NCBI GenBank assembly: GCA_030847615.1
Contig: JAUMIR010000005.1
Coordinates: 105,243,116-105,307,115 of the forward strand
Length of the DNA stretch: 64,000 nucleotides
DNA from: Gambelia wislizenii
Taxonomy: Eukaryota > Chordata > Lepidosauria > Squamata > Crotaphytidae
Reading direction: 5' to 3'
This document shows positions 46,449 to 57,714 of the stretch, in pieces. Within the stretch, counting starts at the first letter, position 1. Each line of letters opens with the position of its first letter. A program made the translations under genes and the position numbers. The notes beneath the pieces were generated by a model. That model was not told where the DNA came from. It saw nothing but the letters and a program-made list of their open reading frames with translations, and did not search any database.

Positions 46449-47340
46449 ATTTATTTATTTATTTATTTATTTCCCCCCTTTCTCCTAATATGGGATCCAA
46501 GGTGACATACAACTTTTTAAATTCACTATATAATTAAAAAGCTTTCAGTAAAAAAGTTAAAACACAATTACAGTATATCAAATTTCTATTTTTAAAATGC
46601 TAGTTAAAATGCAAGTTAAAAGCAGTTTTCAAAAACACATTACAAATGTAATAAAACAGAAACAACACCAACCCCCCTTCATTAAAAGTTCAGTCTGCTG
46701 CATCATATTAAAAGCAAAGAACCTCCGTAAATAAAACCATGTTCACTCGGCATCAGAAAGACAGCAAGGAAGGTTCCAATCAGACCTGTAGAAGAGAGTT
46801 CCAAAGCCTAACAGCAGCCACAGAGAAGGCTCATTCTCACATCCTCACTAAACGTGCTTGTGATGGTGGAGGGATTGAGAGAAAGCCTTTCCCTGCAGAC
46901 ATTAGAGGTCAGGAAGGCTCATATAGAGAAATACATTTTCCCCCAATACAGGTTGACCCCTGAATCCACAGATTTTATATCCATGCTTTCATTTATCCGC
47001 ACCCAAAAAAATATGTTCTCTCTAGGCATTTCTAGATCCTCCAATGTGATTCTATGGTCAATTTCTATCTCATTGAAAATAATAGGGTTCTCTATTATCC
47101 CTGGTTTCAGGTATCCATGGGGGCCTTGGAATGTATCACCTGCAGATGGGGGGGGGCAACGTGTAGTCTGGGCCCAAGCTGTGTCAGGCTTTAAGGATCA
47201 TCACCAGCACTTGGAATTCTGCCTGGAAATGGATTGGCAGCCAGTGAAGCAGTTTCAACAAAGAGACCACATGATTTCTAGAACCTGCCCCAGTCAACAG
47301 CCTGGCTGTAGCATTTCCAGAAGTTTTGTTTTATAACCTT
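46449..47340 (-). mobile_element. L2-like LINE 3' part, minus orientation, decayed
   Basis: Starts with a (TTTA)n tail (46449-46474) next to ccctttctcctaatatggga. The body contains gagagttccaaagcctaaca, cacagagaaggctcattctc and, after a TIR element (46949-47163), gtcaggctttaaggatcatc, agcacttggaattctgcctg and ggattggcagccagtgaagc. These are typical phrases of reptile L2-type LINEs read in reverse. Coding frames are destroyed. Confidence 0.55.
46949..47163. mobile_element. TIR DNA element inserted in the L2-like LINE
   Basis: Starts CAGGTTGACCCCTGAATCC after TA, ends before TA at 47164. It carries the shared module tctctaggcatttctagatc ... tccaatgtgattctatgg. Closest in plan to 62813-63022. 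Confidence 0.65.
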
Positions 47341-47639
47341 ACTGGAGCATCCTGCATGATTTTATCCTGTTTTATACCAGAAACTCATATTGCACTGGGG
47401 CTACGCTGCAATCTGCTTAATATAAATACTAGTAATTTCCTACATTGTCAGGCCTGGAGGATTTGCTGGGATCAATGTGCCTGGGATTTCTGGGACTGAC
47501 ACTTTGCCTGTCCCTAGGATTTGCTCTCATTTAGGCTTCTAGTGGCAAAACTGCAGCAGTCACCAACTGACACCTCGACATGCTGGTTCGTGAGCTTTTT
47601 TAGTGGTGCTGCCACAAGCATGGTCTTCACCCTCATTGA

Positions 47640-47862
47640 TGAATGCCTTCAAGTCAGCGACTCTAAGGTGAATCTATCATATGGTTTTCTTGGCAAGGTT
47701 TGTTCAGAGAGAGTTTGCTATTGCCTTCCTCTGAGGCTGAGAGAGTGTGACTTGCCCAAAGTCACCCAGTGGTTTCCGTGGCTGATCAGGGACTCAGACT
47801 GTGGTCTCCTGGCATCCTAGTCCAACACTCAACCCACTACAGCATGCTGGCTCTCACCCTCC
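47640..47862 (-). mobile_element. Sauria SINE (tRNA-derived)
   Basis: Minus-strand order: GAGAGCCAGCATGCTGTAGTGG (A-box side), tRNA B-box region near 47800 (degraded), CTGGGTGACTTTGGGCAAGT, CACTCTCTCAGCCTCAGAGG, CTTGCCAAGAAAACC and a GACTTGAAGGCA end. Ends about 47645 without a long tail. Confidence 0.8.
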
Positions 47863-48521
47863 CACCACTGGCCAAGCCCATTCACGCGCCAAGCCAGGGC
47901 AAATGGTTTGAACTAATTTTAAAAGCCTAATAACATTACCAGAGCTTGAGAAATGTACTTTTGACATAACCCATTATAGTTACTTTTCTAAGGTCTCAAT
48001 AGTAGTTATCATTGTCATTACAATTAAACGTAACTCTCCTTTCCAGATGTTGAAAAGATGCGTATACCACTGGCCCTTCTCTGCTTTATAACTATCCATC
48101 TTCCTCATCTATTCTGATTCGTGTGCATGTATATATATGCCGCATAGATAGAGAAAACAGGAGGAGGGGGAGGAGGTGTTGCTACAGAGTGAAATCAATT
48201 AAAAGGAAGGGCAACACTAGAGAAATGTGACCTTTATCACTATGCAGAGTACACAACAAAAGTAGATCCTGTAAAAAGATGGAAATATCCTGTCAGAATG
48301 GGCATGACTGCAACCCAGTCCCAATTAGAGATGTAAAATTTATGGAAATTTTGAAGCTATGGGAAAAAAACAATTTTTCAGAAAACCTGGAATTTTTTGG
48401 AAAAATTGAACAAATTCATCAGGAGCGCTTTTTACAGATTGAAAATCATTCTGTTACTTTAGGAATATAAGGTATGACTATGTACAATTTGATCTGGCAT
48501 AAAATGATCACAATTGGTATA

Positions 48522-48793
48522 CAGTAGGAGCCCTGTATCTGTGGGGGATTGGTTCTGGGGGTCCCTGTGGATACCGAAAACCACAGATAACAGATAACGC
48601 CATTGAAAATAATGGGACTTCTGGTTTAAAATACCATAGAGTTGCCTTGGAGGAAGGACCTAGGAAACATCTAGAGAGGATGCCTCTGTAGGCATTTTCT
48701 AGGAAGACTCTATAGTAGGTTTGTTGTGTTGTGTCCCACGGATAACTGAATCAGTGGATAATGAATCAGCAAATATGGGAGAAAAATATAGTG
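48522..48793 (+). mobile_element. TIR DNA element, left member of an inverted pair
   Basis: Starts CAGTAGGAGCCCTGTATCTG, TA-flanked. Contains ttggttctgggggtccctgt, attgaaaataatgggacttc, ccatagagttgccttggagg and tcagtggataatgaatcagc. Same subfamily as 63222-63470. Confidence 0.8.
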
Positions 48794-48795
48794 TA

Positions 48796-49046
48796 CAGTA
48801 TGACCCCGTATCGACTGATTCATTATCCACTTATTCAGTTATCCACAATTTCAGTTTCAGCACAGCTACCATAAAGTCCTCCTAGAAAATGCATCCTCTC
48901 TGGCCATTTTCTAGGTCCTCCAAGGCAACTATGGTATTTTAAACCAGAAGTCCCATTATTTTCAATGGCATTTGCTATTATCCATGGATTTCGTTATCCA
49001 CGGTGGGGCCAGGAACCAATCCCTCGGGGATACGGGGGTCCTACTG
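48796..49046 (-). mobile_element. TIR DNA element, right member of the inverted pair
   Basis: The reverse complement of the preceding copy: it begins CAGTATGACCCCGTATCG, contains ctgattcattatccacttat, tcctccaaggcaactatggt and ccattattttcaatggcatt, and ends ggatacgggggtcctactg before TA. Only a shared TA (48794-48795) separates the two. Confidence 0.8.
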
Positions 49047-49077
49047 TATTCAAACAATTATTATATTCAAACAATTA

Positions 49078-49312
49078 CAGTTGTCCCTCCATATCCACAG
49101 ATTTGATATACACGGATTTAAGTGTTCACGGCTTGAAAAATATTATTTAAAAAATTATCCAAAAAGCAAACCTTGATTTTGCCACCTTATATAAAGGACA
49201 CCATTTTGCTATGCCACTGCATATAACGGAACTTGCGTATTCACGGATTTTGGTATCCCTGGGAGGGGGGGGTTCCTGGAACCAAACCCCAACAAATATG
49301 AAGGGACAACTG
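49078..49312. mobile_element. TIR DNA element, third in the cluster
   Basis: Starts CAGTTGTCCCTCCATATCC, ends AATATGAAGGGACAACTG, TA-flanked. The core with aaagcaaaccttgattttgc and ctatgccactgcatataacg puts it in the 22963/34749 family. Confidence 0.8.
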
Positions 49313-49638
49313 TAGTATGAACACCTTGTCTTAAAGATATTATTCACCGAGCTAAAAGAAAACATTCCATAATCAATTTTCTTCCTTTTTTTTTCAATTT
49401 TTGGGAAGAAACAAAAAGAGGTCAAGCTGTCAAGATGGATCTTTTCCAGTAGGCCTTTCCTGAATAGCTATCCCAGCCTGAAGTTTTGACTATTTTCCCC
49501 CCCTTTGAGTTGCCATTGAATTATTCTATGCTGCTGTGATTAGTTGTATGGTTTGTTTGTTTGTTAATTATTGTATGTTTTAAATCTTTTTTAGTTTAAT
49601 ATTATTTTAAGGGGTGGGTGGGTTAGGTAATTATGGAG

Positions 49639-49790
49639 TTTTTATTTATTTGTTTTTTATTTATTTATTTATTTATTTATACCCCGCTCTTCAGCCACAA
49701 AGCTATCAGAGCGGCTTACAAATTGTTTTAAGCAATTGCAATTTACACATCTACACTGCATTAAGCAGTTTCCAATGTACTGTAAGCCTC
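49639..49790 (-). mobile_element. L2/SINE-type 3' end, minus orientation
   Basis: (TTTA)n tail at 49639-49680 followed by taccccgctcttcagccac, gctatcagagcggcttacaa and tttaagcaattgcaatttac; the inverse of the copy at 18300-18505. Confidence 0.65.
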
Positions 49791-49890
49791 CCCGATTGCG
49801 TTGCAGAGGGATGGGATAGAAATTATTATTATTATTATTATTACGGTATTATTATTATTTCTATCCCGTCCCTCTGCAACGCAATCGGGG
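49790..49890. repeat. Inverted repeat with (TTA)n centre
   Basis: Arms of 34 bp, 49790-49823 (ccccgattgcgttgcagagg...) and 49857-49890 (...cctctgcaacgcaatcgggg), differ at one position. The 33-bp centre is (TTA)n with one odd acgg. The arms look like L2-type 3' ends joined tail to tail. Confidence 0.8.
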
Positions 49891-50299
49891 GAGGGGAATG
49901 AGGAAAACCCGTTTTTTCCTCAGCTTTTCCTGGCTTTTTTTCCAGGCCTTCACATCTCTAGTCCCAACCTCTGATGACTGGGCCCAGGAACGATGACTGT
50001 ACTTAAGGTGTCGCCACTCCCACCTTCGGAGGGTGCCAAATCTCTGCATAGGAGGGCCAACCCAGCAGCGACTTCCAAGGAGTGTGTGTGTGTGAGAGCA
50101 TGCATGGGACTGCAACCTTAATCCAGGCAGCAGCCCCAGGCTGGCACCGCTCTCGCCACTCCCACTGGAGCGTCTGGCAAAACCCGGCAGGTCCCCCGTC
50201 TCCTGGCAATTGAGGAGACCCGAGGGGGCGGCTCTTGTCTGTTCCGCGCCGCCCACCGCGATGCTTGTGGCAGTCGAGGCAGGGAGGGAAGGAGGGCAG

Positions 50300-50498
50300 C
50301 CCAGCAAGCTCGTCCCCTTTTGGGGAACCGGCAGATCCGGGTCTCGTGGTCGTGGCTGAGGTCTGACGTGGTCACTCCAACCCAAACACAAGGAGGACGG
50401 GAGGGAGGAAGCAGTGCCGCCGCTTGCCTGCCTGCCTGCCTGCCTGCCTGCCTGCGGCCTCCCCAAACCACAGCAGCCCCTTCTGGCAGCAAAAGGCG
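50300..50498 (+). other. Candidate non-coding first exon (donor at 50499)
   Basis: The splice donor AAAAGGCG|GTGAGTGCG at 50498/50499 is close to consensus. The exon start is unknown; 50300 is only a guess for the upper limit of the dense CpG part. It contains a (TGCC)n repeat. It would be the SMIM14 5' UTR exon if the promoter call is right. Confidence 0.35.
50424..50458 (+). repeat. (TGCC)n tetranucleotide repeat in CpG island
   Basis: About seven to eight TGCC units in a row, inside the proposed SMIM14 first exon. Confidence 0.9.
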
Positions 50499-50640
50499 GT
50501 GAGTGCGTGGGGCTCGCCCGCTGCCTCCCTGGACGCGGAGCTTTTGCGCTCTGGATTCAGATCTGCCCGTTGTGCAGGGGGAGGGGGGAGGCTGCAGAAC
50601 AAGCAAAGCCCCCCCCCCCATCGCTCCCACTCTTCCAGTG

Positions 50641-52079
50641 TAACCAGCTGCTGGATTGGGAGTGGAGGGGGATATTTCAAAGTTTCCCAGGGTAGGGTGG
50701 TGGGCCCGAAATCCTGCCTTACTGTCATCGATCACTTTGCAACCGTTTGCTAGTTCTGGCCAACTGATGCAAAAGAAAAGGCTCGTGAGTTCCCCCTCTT
50801 AACAGGTATTTTAAACTCTATATAAGCCACACTGGGGGGGGGGAGACAGGTTTCCCTTGATTGCACGCCCGTTGCTGATCTTTCCCGGGCCAAATTAGAC
50901 CCACCCAGTTCATTTGTCCTAAGCTTCCATCTGGGACTAGAAGATTTAAGGGGGGGGTGTTTATTTATTTTTGCAGCATATTCGTACATTCTAGGTGTCG
51001 AATGTTCACATGATGATTCATTTTTAAAGGCATTTTGTTTAGTGTTCTTCAGAGATACTTGTTTATATGAGCTTTCTGAAATCGGATTGGAACTCAGATC
51101 CAGGTATATGCATAGGGTTGAGCCACAAGGCACAGCCAGTATTATTAAGGGTGGTCCAGCCAGACCTTTGCAGGTTGATCCTTATGTAGGTCTAACACAC
51201 AAATTTGTCCTCTTAACCTCAGTAGTATTTACTTCTAGGTAAGGGTGTATACTTAGGCAATTGGAAGTAAGGTCTATTAAATTAAATAGGACTGACTTGT
51301 ATGTAAACTTGTATAAGGATTATGCAGCGCATTTACTAAATCAGTTTAATCTTCCTCCTTGGCTCTTAGAGGGAAGTGCTCCTGCACATTTAATAGTTGT
51401 GTAAGTGGGGGGAACATCAGTTACACCTGCTGAAATTTCCTTTTCAACAGAGGTATTAAAGGTGTAGGACAGCTGTCCTCTTTTGCCTCTGGCCAGTCTA
51501 ACTTTCCGTTTCTTTGGTAGCACAGATGCACACTGTGTTGCCTTTCAGATGAGACTGCCACTTCCTCCTCAGACTTTTTGAAGAGGCATTTCACATGCTT
51601 GCTGGAAAATAATTCCTTTGAATCTAACCAGATTCTGAACAAACTGTTTCAGTATAACAAAAGGACTAGGAGAAGGAGATGGGGGTACTGCTATTCCAAT
51701 CTCTGTTTAGGAATTAGAAGACTTGATGGGACTTTTATTTAAGCAAACGTTGGGCTCAGGCTTCAATGATCAGGGAAAAGAGATGACTGTTCGCAATCCT
51801 AGGAAGAACCTTAGCAAAGCCTCAGAGAATATTTTTGTTGTTGTTCAGTGCCCGACATTGTATTAGTGTCATATTATTAGTATGAAGTGAGCATTCTGAG
51901 GTATTGAGAAGGTATGATTCTATTTAATCCAATTCACCACATTGTAGAATTGTAAATTTATTATCCCACTGTTGCAATCTTTCTACTTTTCAGAATGTAC
52001 TGAACTTACATATCATTGTATCTTTATAAGGTCAAATTCCTGACTCTCCCTGACATGGTTCTTTCCCCTGGGGGTAGAA
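50641..52079. other. Presumed first-intron DNA, nothing firm
   Basis: No coding exon seen. 51085-51310 has a degraded short palindromic amniote repeat (agtatttacttctaggtaag and inverse-like parts); similar pieces lie at 59270-59310 and 60650-60740. Confidence 0.4.
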
Positions 52080-52240
52080 TTCAAAGACATAGTTGTGTTA
52101 GTCTAGAATTATCAGTATGCAAATAGATCTTGTAGCACTTTTTAGACTAATTGAGAAAACGAAGTTGGTAGCATAAGCATATTCTGCCAATTTCTTTCTC
52201 TCAGTCTCGAAAGGTACAACCAGATCCCTTTGCATACTGA
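52080..52240. repeat. Interspersed repeat fragment with inverted ends
   Basis: Contains catagttgtgttagtctaga, atagatcttgtagcactttt and ends with the partial inverse agatccctttgcatactga. It resembles a repeat widespread in reptiles (tgtgttggtct ... gtagcacctt). Exact class not certain. Confidence 0.4.
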
Positions 52241-53348
52241 TGGTTCTTGCCCTGTAAGTTTTATTAAATGTTCTAAAGATCAGTCAGGGCCTCTTAGAAA
52301 TAGCATGCATGAAAAATGCTTGTTTCTGTACAGTTCCTAAACTAATTTGTCTTCAAGTTCTATGCTGTATGGTGATGGCAGGGTTGAAATCTTTCCCAAA
52401 TATTGTCATAAGTTTTAAATTGCTGACCAGAAAACTGCTAGTTTATGTAAACCATGTAGGGTTTTTAAAATGATATGGGTGGGAGGTGGGAAGGGGACAG
52501 CAGGTTCTCCCTTTTAAATGCCATATTACACATAGCTTCTGAAACTCCTTGAGGTTTCCAAAGTGTGTTGTTATTGCTCAAGAAATGCAAGTCTATGGCT
52601 ATCTTGTTTGTACAGAGTGGTGCAGTTCCATGGACTGACTGTAGTAAACTTTCATTACCAAATATAACCTATGCATTGTTGCATGTATGCCTCCAATTTC
52701 CAAGGGTGGAGAAGTGTCAGAGGTTCCAACAGTTACCTAGGTTTCAGTTTATCTGACGTATCTCTGATAGGTTTATTTATACACAAACACAGGCTGAACG
52801 TAACATAAGGGTTCATAATATTAGCACTCCTACAGATTTCCATTCCCACTGGATGTTTAAGAGAAATCATTTTCTAGGTAGTGCGGTCAGATATCTCTTA
52901 CTCCTTCAGTCTCAGTTCTAACAGAGGTCTTAATTCAAACAAAACAAAACCCTTCAGATTTAGCTTGCTTCTGTTGTTCTTAATCTAGATGCAGCCCATC
53001 CCTTGAGGGTTAAAAAAAATTATATAATCTCTGCCTGTCACCTGTGGCTTCTTATCCTATTCCAGCTCCCATTGATAATATTACTAGCCGTCAGCTCTCC
53101 CTTTCAGAGATTTGTGTCAAGGCACCCCACACTGCTAGCTCTACTTAGAAAAGCCTTTAAATCAAGGATTACATAGTTGCAAAGTATCTTGACCTTTATT
53201 ACAACCAGAGGTCCTGGGCTGTAAGTGGTCCCTGAAAAGTCATTTGGACTAACATCACAGGGGTTGTCTTAATGGCAAAAAAGCTCCTCACAGAATGTGA
53301 GGAGAACCCTGCCTGTCTAAATGGCAAGCCATGTTGTTTTTCCATTTT

Positions 53349-53828
53349 AATAATAATAATAATAGTAATAATAAAATTTATTTATACCCCGCCCCTCTGT
53401 TAAAACAATCGGGGCGGCTTACAAAATTTAAAATACAATACAAATAAAATCCCTAAACACCCCCACTCCCACCCTCCCCCATAAAAAAACATTAAACAAA
53501 TATAAATTAAAACAACTAATCTAAAATCACATTTAAAACTATAAATACAATAAAATATAATAAATGGCCAGCAGCCTAGAAGAGGCCAGGATCCCCTGAG
53601 GCCGGGATCTAATTAGGAAAGGCCTGCCGAAAGAGATCCGTCTTTAGTGCTTTTTTAAAGCCACTCAGGCTTGTTATCTGACGGATCTCATTCGGCAGGT
53701 CATTCCACAATTTGGGGGCGATTACCGAAAAGGCCCTCTGGGAGGTTGCAGACAGCCTAGATTTTTGTGGCTGAAGCAAATTCCTCCCAGAGGACCTTCT
53801 TTTGTGAAGAAGGGAGGCCCAAAACATA
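53349..53828 (-). mobile_element. L2-like LINE 3' end, young copy
   Basis: On the minus strand: ORF2 C-terminal end, then about 200 bp of 3' UTR, then an (ATT)n tail at 53349-53376. The UTR is almost identical to 16780-16966. 5'-truncated, as usual for LINEs. It is inserted in the TIR element above, so it is the younger of the two. Confidence 0.82.
53609..53827 (-). pseudogene. L2-like ORF2 C-terminal end, open frame
   Basis: About 72 codons without a stop: RRSSGRNLLQPQKSRLSA, then RAFSVIAPKLWNDLPNEIRQ and SGFKKALKTDLFRQAF. This is the conserved C-terminal end of L2-type ORF2 (the APKLWNxLP block). Only the tail of the protein; endonuclease and RT are absent because of 5' truncation. Confidence 0.8.
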
Positions 53829-54611
53829 AAAAACTACATGGGGAAGCCTTTGTGGCTTTTCCTGGAGTTTTTAAAAAACGGCAGGGGGGAATATGCATTT
53901 CCCCTCGTTGGGACAAGTAATTCGATATGAATTGCTTTCCCATAGGAGAGGAACATAAAGTTGATTGGCCATACAAGTGCGGTGGTAGGGCTTACGAACA
54001 AGGCAAGCGCCTGGCATCGCCATGTTGATTTTTTGCCTTAGTGAGCAAGTGAGAAAATGAGGTGTTTTTTCCCTGTTTTTTTTAAGACAAAATATCGCTC
54101 CAGTGCACAATTGAAATGTTTTTTTTTTTTTAAGTTCAGCAGCAGCAGATTACGGTAGGTAAAAACATGAGTAATTCACTCGTAGCTGCCATCTTGACCA
54201 GCAGGTATGCAAAGCTTTTGGGGGCCAAAAAAACCATTAAGACAAGTTGCAGCTGCTGTTAAATGCCATTATTGTGGGACACTCTGTTTTGAGGGGACTC
54301 GTATAGACAATATCTTTCCCTGTTTTTTTCTAATCTAAGTTAACACATACTTTGAGGTTCTGAAAAAGTCTCAAGGAGCTGTAGTAGTCAATGTAGATAA
54401 TGAGAGACAGTGTGGTGTAACAGATAAATGCCTAAGTCTCTTTGTGCCACTGTTGCAACTTATGAGGAGGGATTACTCCTCCCATTTCCACTCTAATTTC
54501 CACTTGATTTATTTATTTATGTGACAGGTGTATACTATGCCTTTCTTGGAAGTTCAAGGAGCGAATTATAAATAATAAAATACCAGTTAAATGACTGAAA
54601 CAGAAATTTTG

Positions 54612-54842
54612 TTTTTTATTATTATGCACCTTCAAGTTAATTCCAACTTAGGGAAACCCATAAGGCTTTTCTTGGCAAGATGTATTTCGAGGAGGTTTGC
54701 CATTGACTTCCCCTAAGGCTGAGAGAGCATGACTTGCCCAAGGTCACCCAGTCGGCTTCCATGTCTGAGCATTGATTCCACATCCTGGCCTCCCTGAGTC
54801 CTAGTCCAGTGTTCGAAACTACTACACCACATTGGCTCTCTA
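54612..54842 (-). mobile_element. Sauria SINE (tRNA-derived)
   Basis: Minus strand begins AGAGAGCCAATGTGGTGTAGTAG, with a B box near 54765 (degraded), CTGGGTGACCTTGGGCAAGT, TGCTCTCTCAGCCTTAGG, CTTGCCAAGAAAAGCC and ends TTGAAGGTGCATAAT. Typical Sauria SINE body; head and tail diverged. Confidence 0.8.
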
Positions 54843-55198
54843 AAACAGAAACAGAAGACTTAAACAAAATGTTGCACTGTAGAGCACTCATTCATGGTTT
54901 TAATCACTCCGTTCCCCTTCCCCACCTTTCCATTTCCAACCTCCTCTCCTTCTTTCAGTGTTGTGTGGCCACTATGCGCACTCAGTTTTAATTGAGCGGT
55001 TTTGGTTTCCCCTCCCTCCACCAATATATGTACTGTAGACTTGCAAAGCTTGCTGATACCTCCCTCTTGTCGTGTTTGTCATCCCAGCTAAGTAAACACA
55101 AGAAACAGATGGGACAGATAAGTATGCTGTATATTAAATTATTTTATTACATGATCACGTTTGTATCAGAAAAGGCATCTTTTCAGATATACTGTTTT

Positions 55199-55320
55199 CA
55201 AGCTCTATGCCTTCAAGTCACCTGTTAACTTAATGGCGACCCCATGAATTTCATAGGGTTTTCTTAGGCAAGGAATATTCAGAGGTGGTTTTGCCAGGTC
55301 CTTCCTCTACAGTGTCTTTA
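55199..55320 (-). mobile_element. 5S-Sauria-type SINE, tail fragment
   Basis: tgccttcaagtcacctgtta, aatggcgaccccatgaattt and tgccaggtccttcctct match the tail of the SINE at 1788-1996; the 5S head is missing. A second repeat piece at about 55385-55510 (tctcagcctaacctatccc, ttgtgaggataaaacagg) is another common reptile repeat tail, plus orientation. Confidence 0.6.
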
Positions 55321-55584
55321 AAGGTCATGACCAGCACCAACTTGGATTTAGATGATCGGTATTCAGATTCTTGCTTTAATCTGAAGGTTACTGGATTTCA
55401 CTGTCTCTCAGCCTAACCTATCCCAGAAGCCTGTTGTGAGGATAAAACAGGGATGTAGTCATGTAAACTACCCTGAATTGCAAGAAGGAAGGATGGGATA
55501 CCAATTAAAACACCTTAAATGATTGAATTTGTTCTAGTAAGAAGACTTGATAACTCTTTTTTTTTTTTTTGGTCCTGTTTTTGG

Positions 55585-56505
55585 TTGTACAGATTGTTGT
55601 CTATTAGAGAAGGAAATCCCCAAAGGAGTTGCCGGTACTATTTACCACTGGGTAATAGACATCACATATAGCAATAGTAATATTTTCAAACAAAGGTGGG
55701 AGTTGGACTTGGAAATTTCTGTTCCAGATTTAAGTTGGCATAAAGTCTGGATTTCTCCTCCTTTCAAAGCAAACCCACCCACCATCACGGAATGTTCTCT
55801 TAAACTCTTGCATAGATGGTACCTTACTCTGATACTACAGTACTTTCTAAAATGTCTAAGAAAGATTCAACAATGTGTTGGAGGGGTTGTCTTGAGAAAG
55901 GCACATATTTACATATGTGGATTTCTTGTGAATATGTTTATAGTTATGGGAGGACCATAGTTAATATTATTTCTGTTCTTACATTCCAAAATATTACATT
56001 TTGTTCATCCCTATTATTGTTATCAGTCTTAAATATAATGCAAATCTTGAATATAAAGAACGAATTTGCTCCCTTTTGACTAATAAAAGATTAGAAATAG
56101 CCCAAAACTGGAAATCAGGACAATGGACCATAGACAAATGGTGGAATCATTCATGGAACACTTTATTAATGGGAAAATTTACAATGAAAATGAATACACT
56201 ACAGACCTCAGGGAGATCATTTGGGGAAAAATGGCTTTTAAATGTTAATAATTTATCTCAAACAACATTACCACCTTTGAATCATCGTGTTTTTGGAAAA
56301 GATACACTTAATGTGAATTAGAAACTTTTTAGTTTTAACATTTGATGATTTTCATCCTTATTCATCCTTATAATGCCCAGATATTTTGTAAGAGTATTTT
56401 GCTGTAATGTTCAGTTTTGGTTGGTAGCTACCCCATGCTGCTCATCTCTTCTGTTTTTGTAATTGTAATTGTTTTTCCTAGTAAAATTAAATTTTTAAAA
56501 AACCA
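55585..56505 (+). mobile_element. L1 LINE, 3' end
   Basis: Three overlapping frames give the C-terminal part of L1 ORF2: KANPPTITECSLKLLHRWYL, then CWRGCLEKGTYLHMWISC (the Cys/His block), then LLTNKRLEIAQNWKSGQWTI and DKWWNHSWNTLLMGKFTMK. It is followed by a 3' UTR that runs into an A-rich end near 56490-56505. 5'-truncated and frame-shifted. Confidence 0.78.
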
Positions 56506-56790
56506 GATTTTTAGTAGTATACATCCATAAACCCTTAGCGTTGATTATGATGACTAGGGACTGATGTAGAAAGCACGTGGAGGGCAAAACCTTGGAGAAG
56601 GCTGATTTAGACCATGCATTGAGTGGTAAGTCTGGAATGTTGTATCAAAGGATGTAGTATATAGCAGACAGTTGGGGTGTCTATATGACCATTATGAAGC
56701 TGTACTGTGGTGTTCAAAAAATGAACAAACTATGTGCATGTTTGCACTTTTTTTAATGTGCTGATGTTGGCACTCCTTTGTTGTAAGGTA

Positions 56791-57110
56791 CAGTCGGCCC
56801 TCAACTTTCGTGGGAGTTAGGGGCAGAGGACCCCCGCGAAAGTGGAAAAACCGCAAATGTAGGCACACTATTTTTTTTTAATCAGGGGGAGTTGACCATA
56901 GAATCGCATTGGAGGACCTATAAATGCTTGAGAAGTGTTCTCTCTAGGAACCTCTAGGTCCTTCAGTGCAACTCTGTGGTCAAATTCTGATGGAAGCATA
57001 CCATAGAATTGTGCTGGAGGGCCTAGAAAATGCCTAGAGAGAACATATTTATTAATCTGTGAATAATCAAATCCATGAATGCTTCACCCACAAATGTGGA
57101 GGGATGACTG
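56791..57110. mobile_element. TIR DNA element with internal palindrome module
   Basis: Starts CAGTCGGCCCTCAACTTTCG, ends AATGTGGAGGGATGACTG, TA-flanked. The core holds tctctaggaacctctaggtc and the inverse gagggcctagaaaatgccta gagaga, the same hairpin module as in 20988-21391. Confidence 0.8.
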
Positions 57111-57714
57111 TAATGAAAACTTATACCATCTGTACCATATTTCAAGGAACTAGTTGTAAACAAGCCAGAACAAACAAACAAAAATGTGAGGGTTGCTGTC
57201 CTGTATTGACTTTACTGGAATGTAAGCTACCTTTGTTCAGGACTGAACATGATCTAAACTAAATTGTGCAAGGTAACAATACATAAGCAGCATTAAAAAT
57301 TTCAGTGTATAACTATCAAATTACATGTAGGTTAAAAAAACGTGATATATGTATGCTATTAACATTCTTCTTAACCACAACATACTGTTTCTAATGAAAG
57401 TTAGTATTTGTCATATAACAAATTTCTCATTTCCTCCTTCCATCTATATATTTAGATACAAAATGCGACAGTGGGTATATTATATTTGCATAGCAAACAT
57501 CTGTTTTAAAACAGAGCTTCTGCAAATTATTCACTGTTCTATGGCAGTTATTTTAGTGAGTGTTAGTGATTTATTTGTGGTTTTCAAAAAAGCTTCTTAA
57601 GAGGAAGAAGAGTTATGGCAGACAAGCTGTCCTTAAGACCATTTGCCCTTCACTAACAATACTTTTACCTTCCAGTATGCATGTACAGGGAATCTTACAT
57701 ATGTTCTGTGATAT

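Larger units (their letters stand above)
50150..50640 (+). promoter_or_regulatory. SMIM14: CpG island, probable SMIM14 promoter
   Basis: Second G+C- and CpG-rich peak of the window, about 17 kb upstream of UBE2K exon 1. In mammals the gene next to UBE2K, divergently transcribed, is SMIM14 (a small ER membrane protein), whose first exon is non-coding. The only good donor in the island is on the plus strand (next entry), which fits that direction. No SMIM14 coding sequence could be found to 64000, so the assignment is by synteny alone. Confidence 0.45.
53264..54245 (+). mobile_element. Unassigned TIR DNA element, split by L2 insertion
   Basis: Starts TTGTCTTAATGG and ends CCATTAAGACAA, a perfect 12-bp TIR. 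Without the L2 insert (53349-53828) it is about 500 bp. An inverted, diverged copy of the same length lies at 59568-60075, with shared blocks such as aaatggcaa, ctcgttgggacaa, the attgg...aagtgcgg segment, catgttgattttttgcc and aaaaacatgagtaattca. No coding frame. I do not recognise the family. Confidence 0.7.

Noticed and set aside
49861..50735. Minus-strand open frames of 201 and 205 codons over the second CpG island
   Set aside because: Low stop frequency in CpG-rich DNA, simple repeats giving runs such as AGRQAGRQAG, and no domain or splice pattern.
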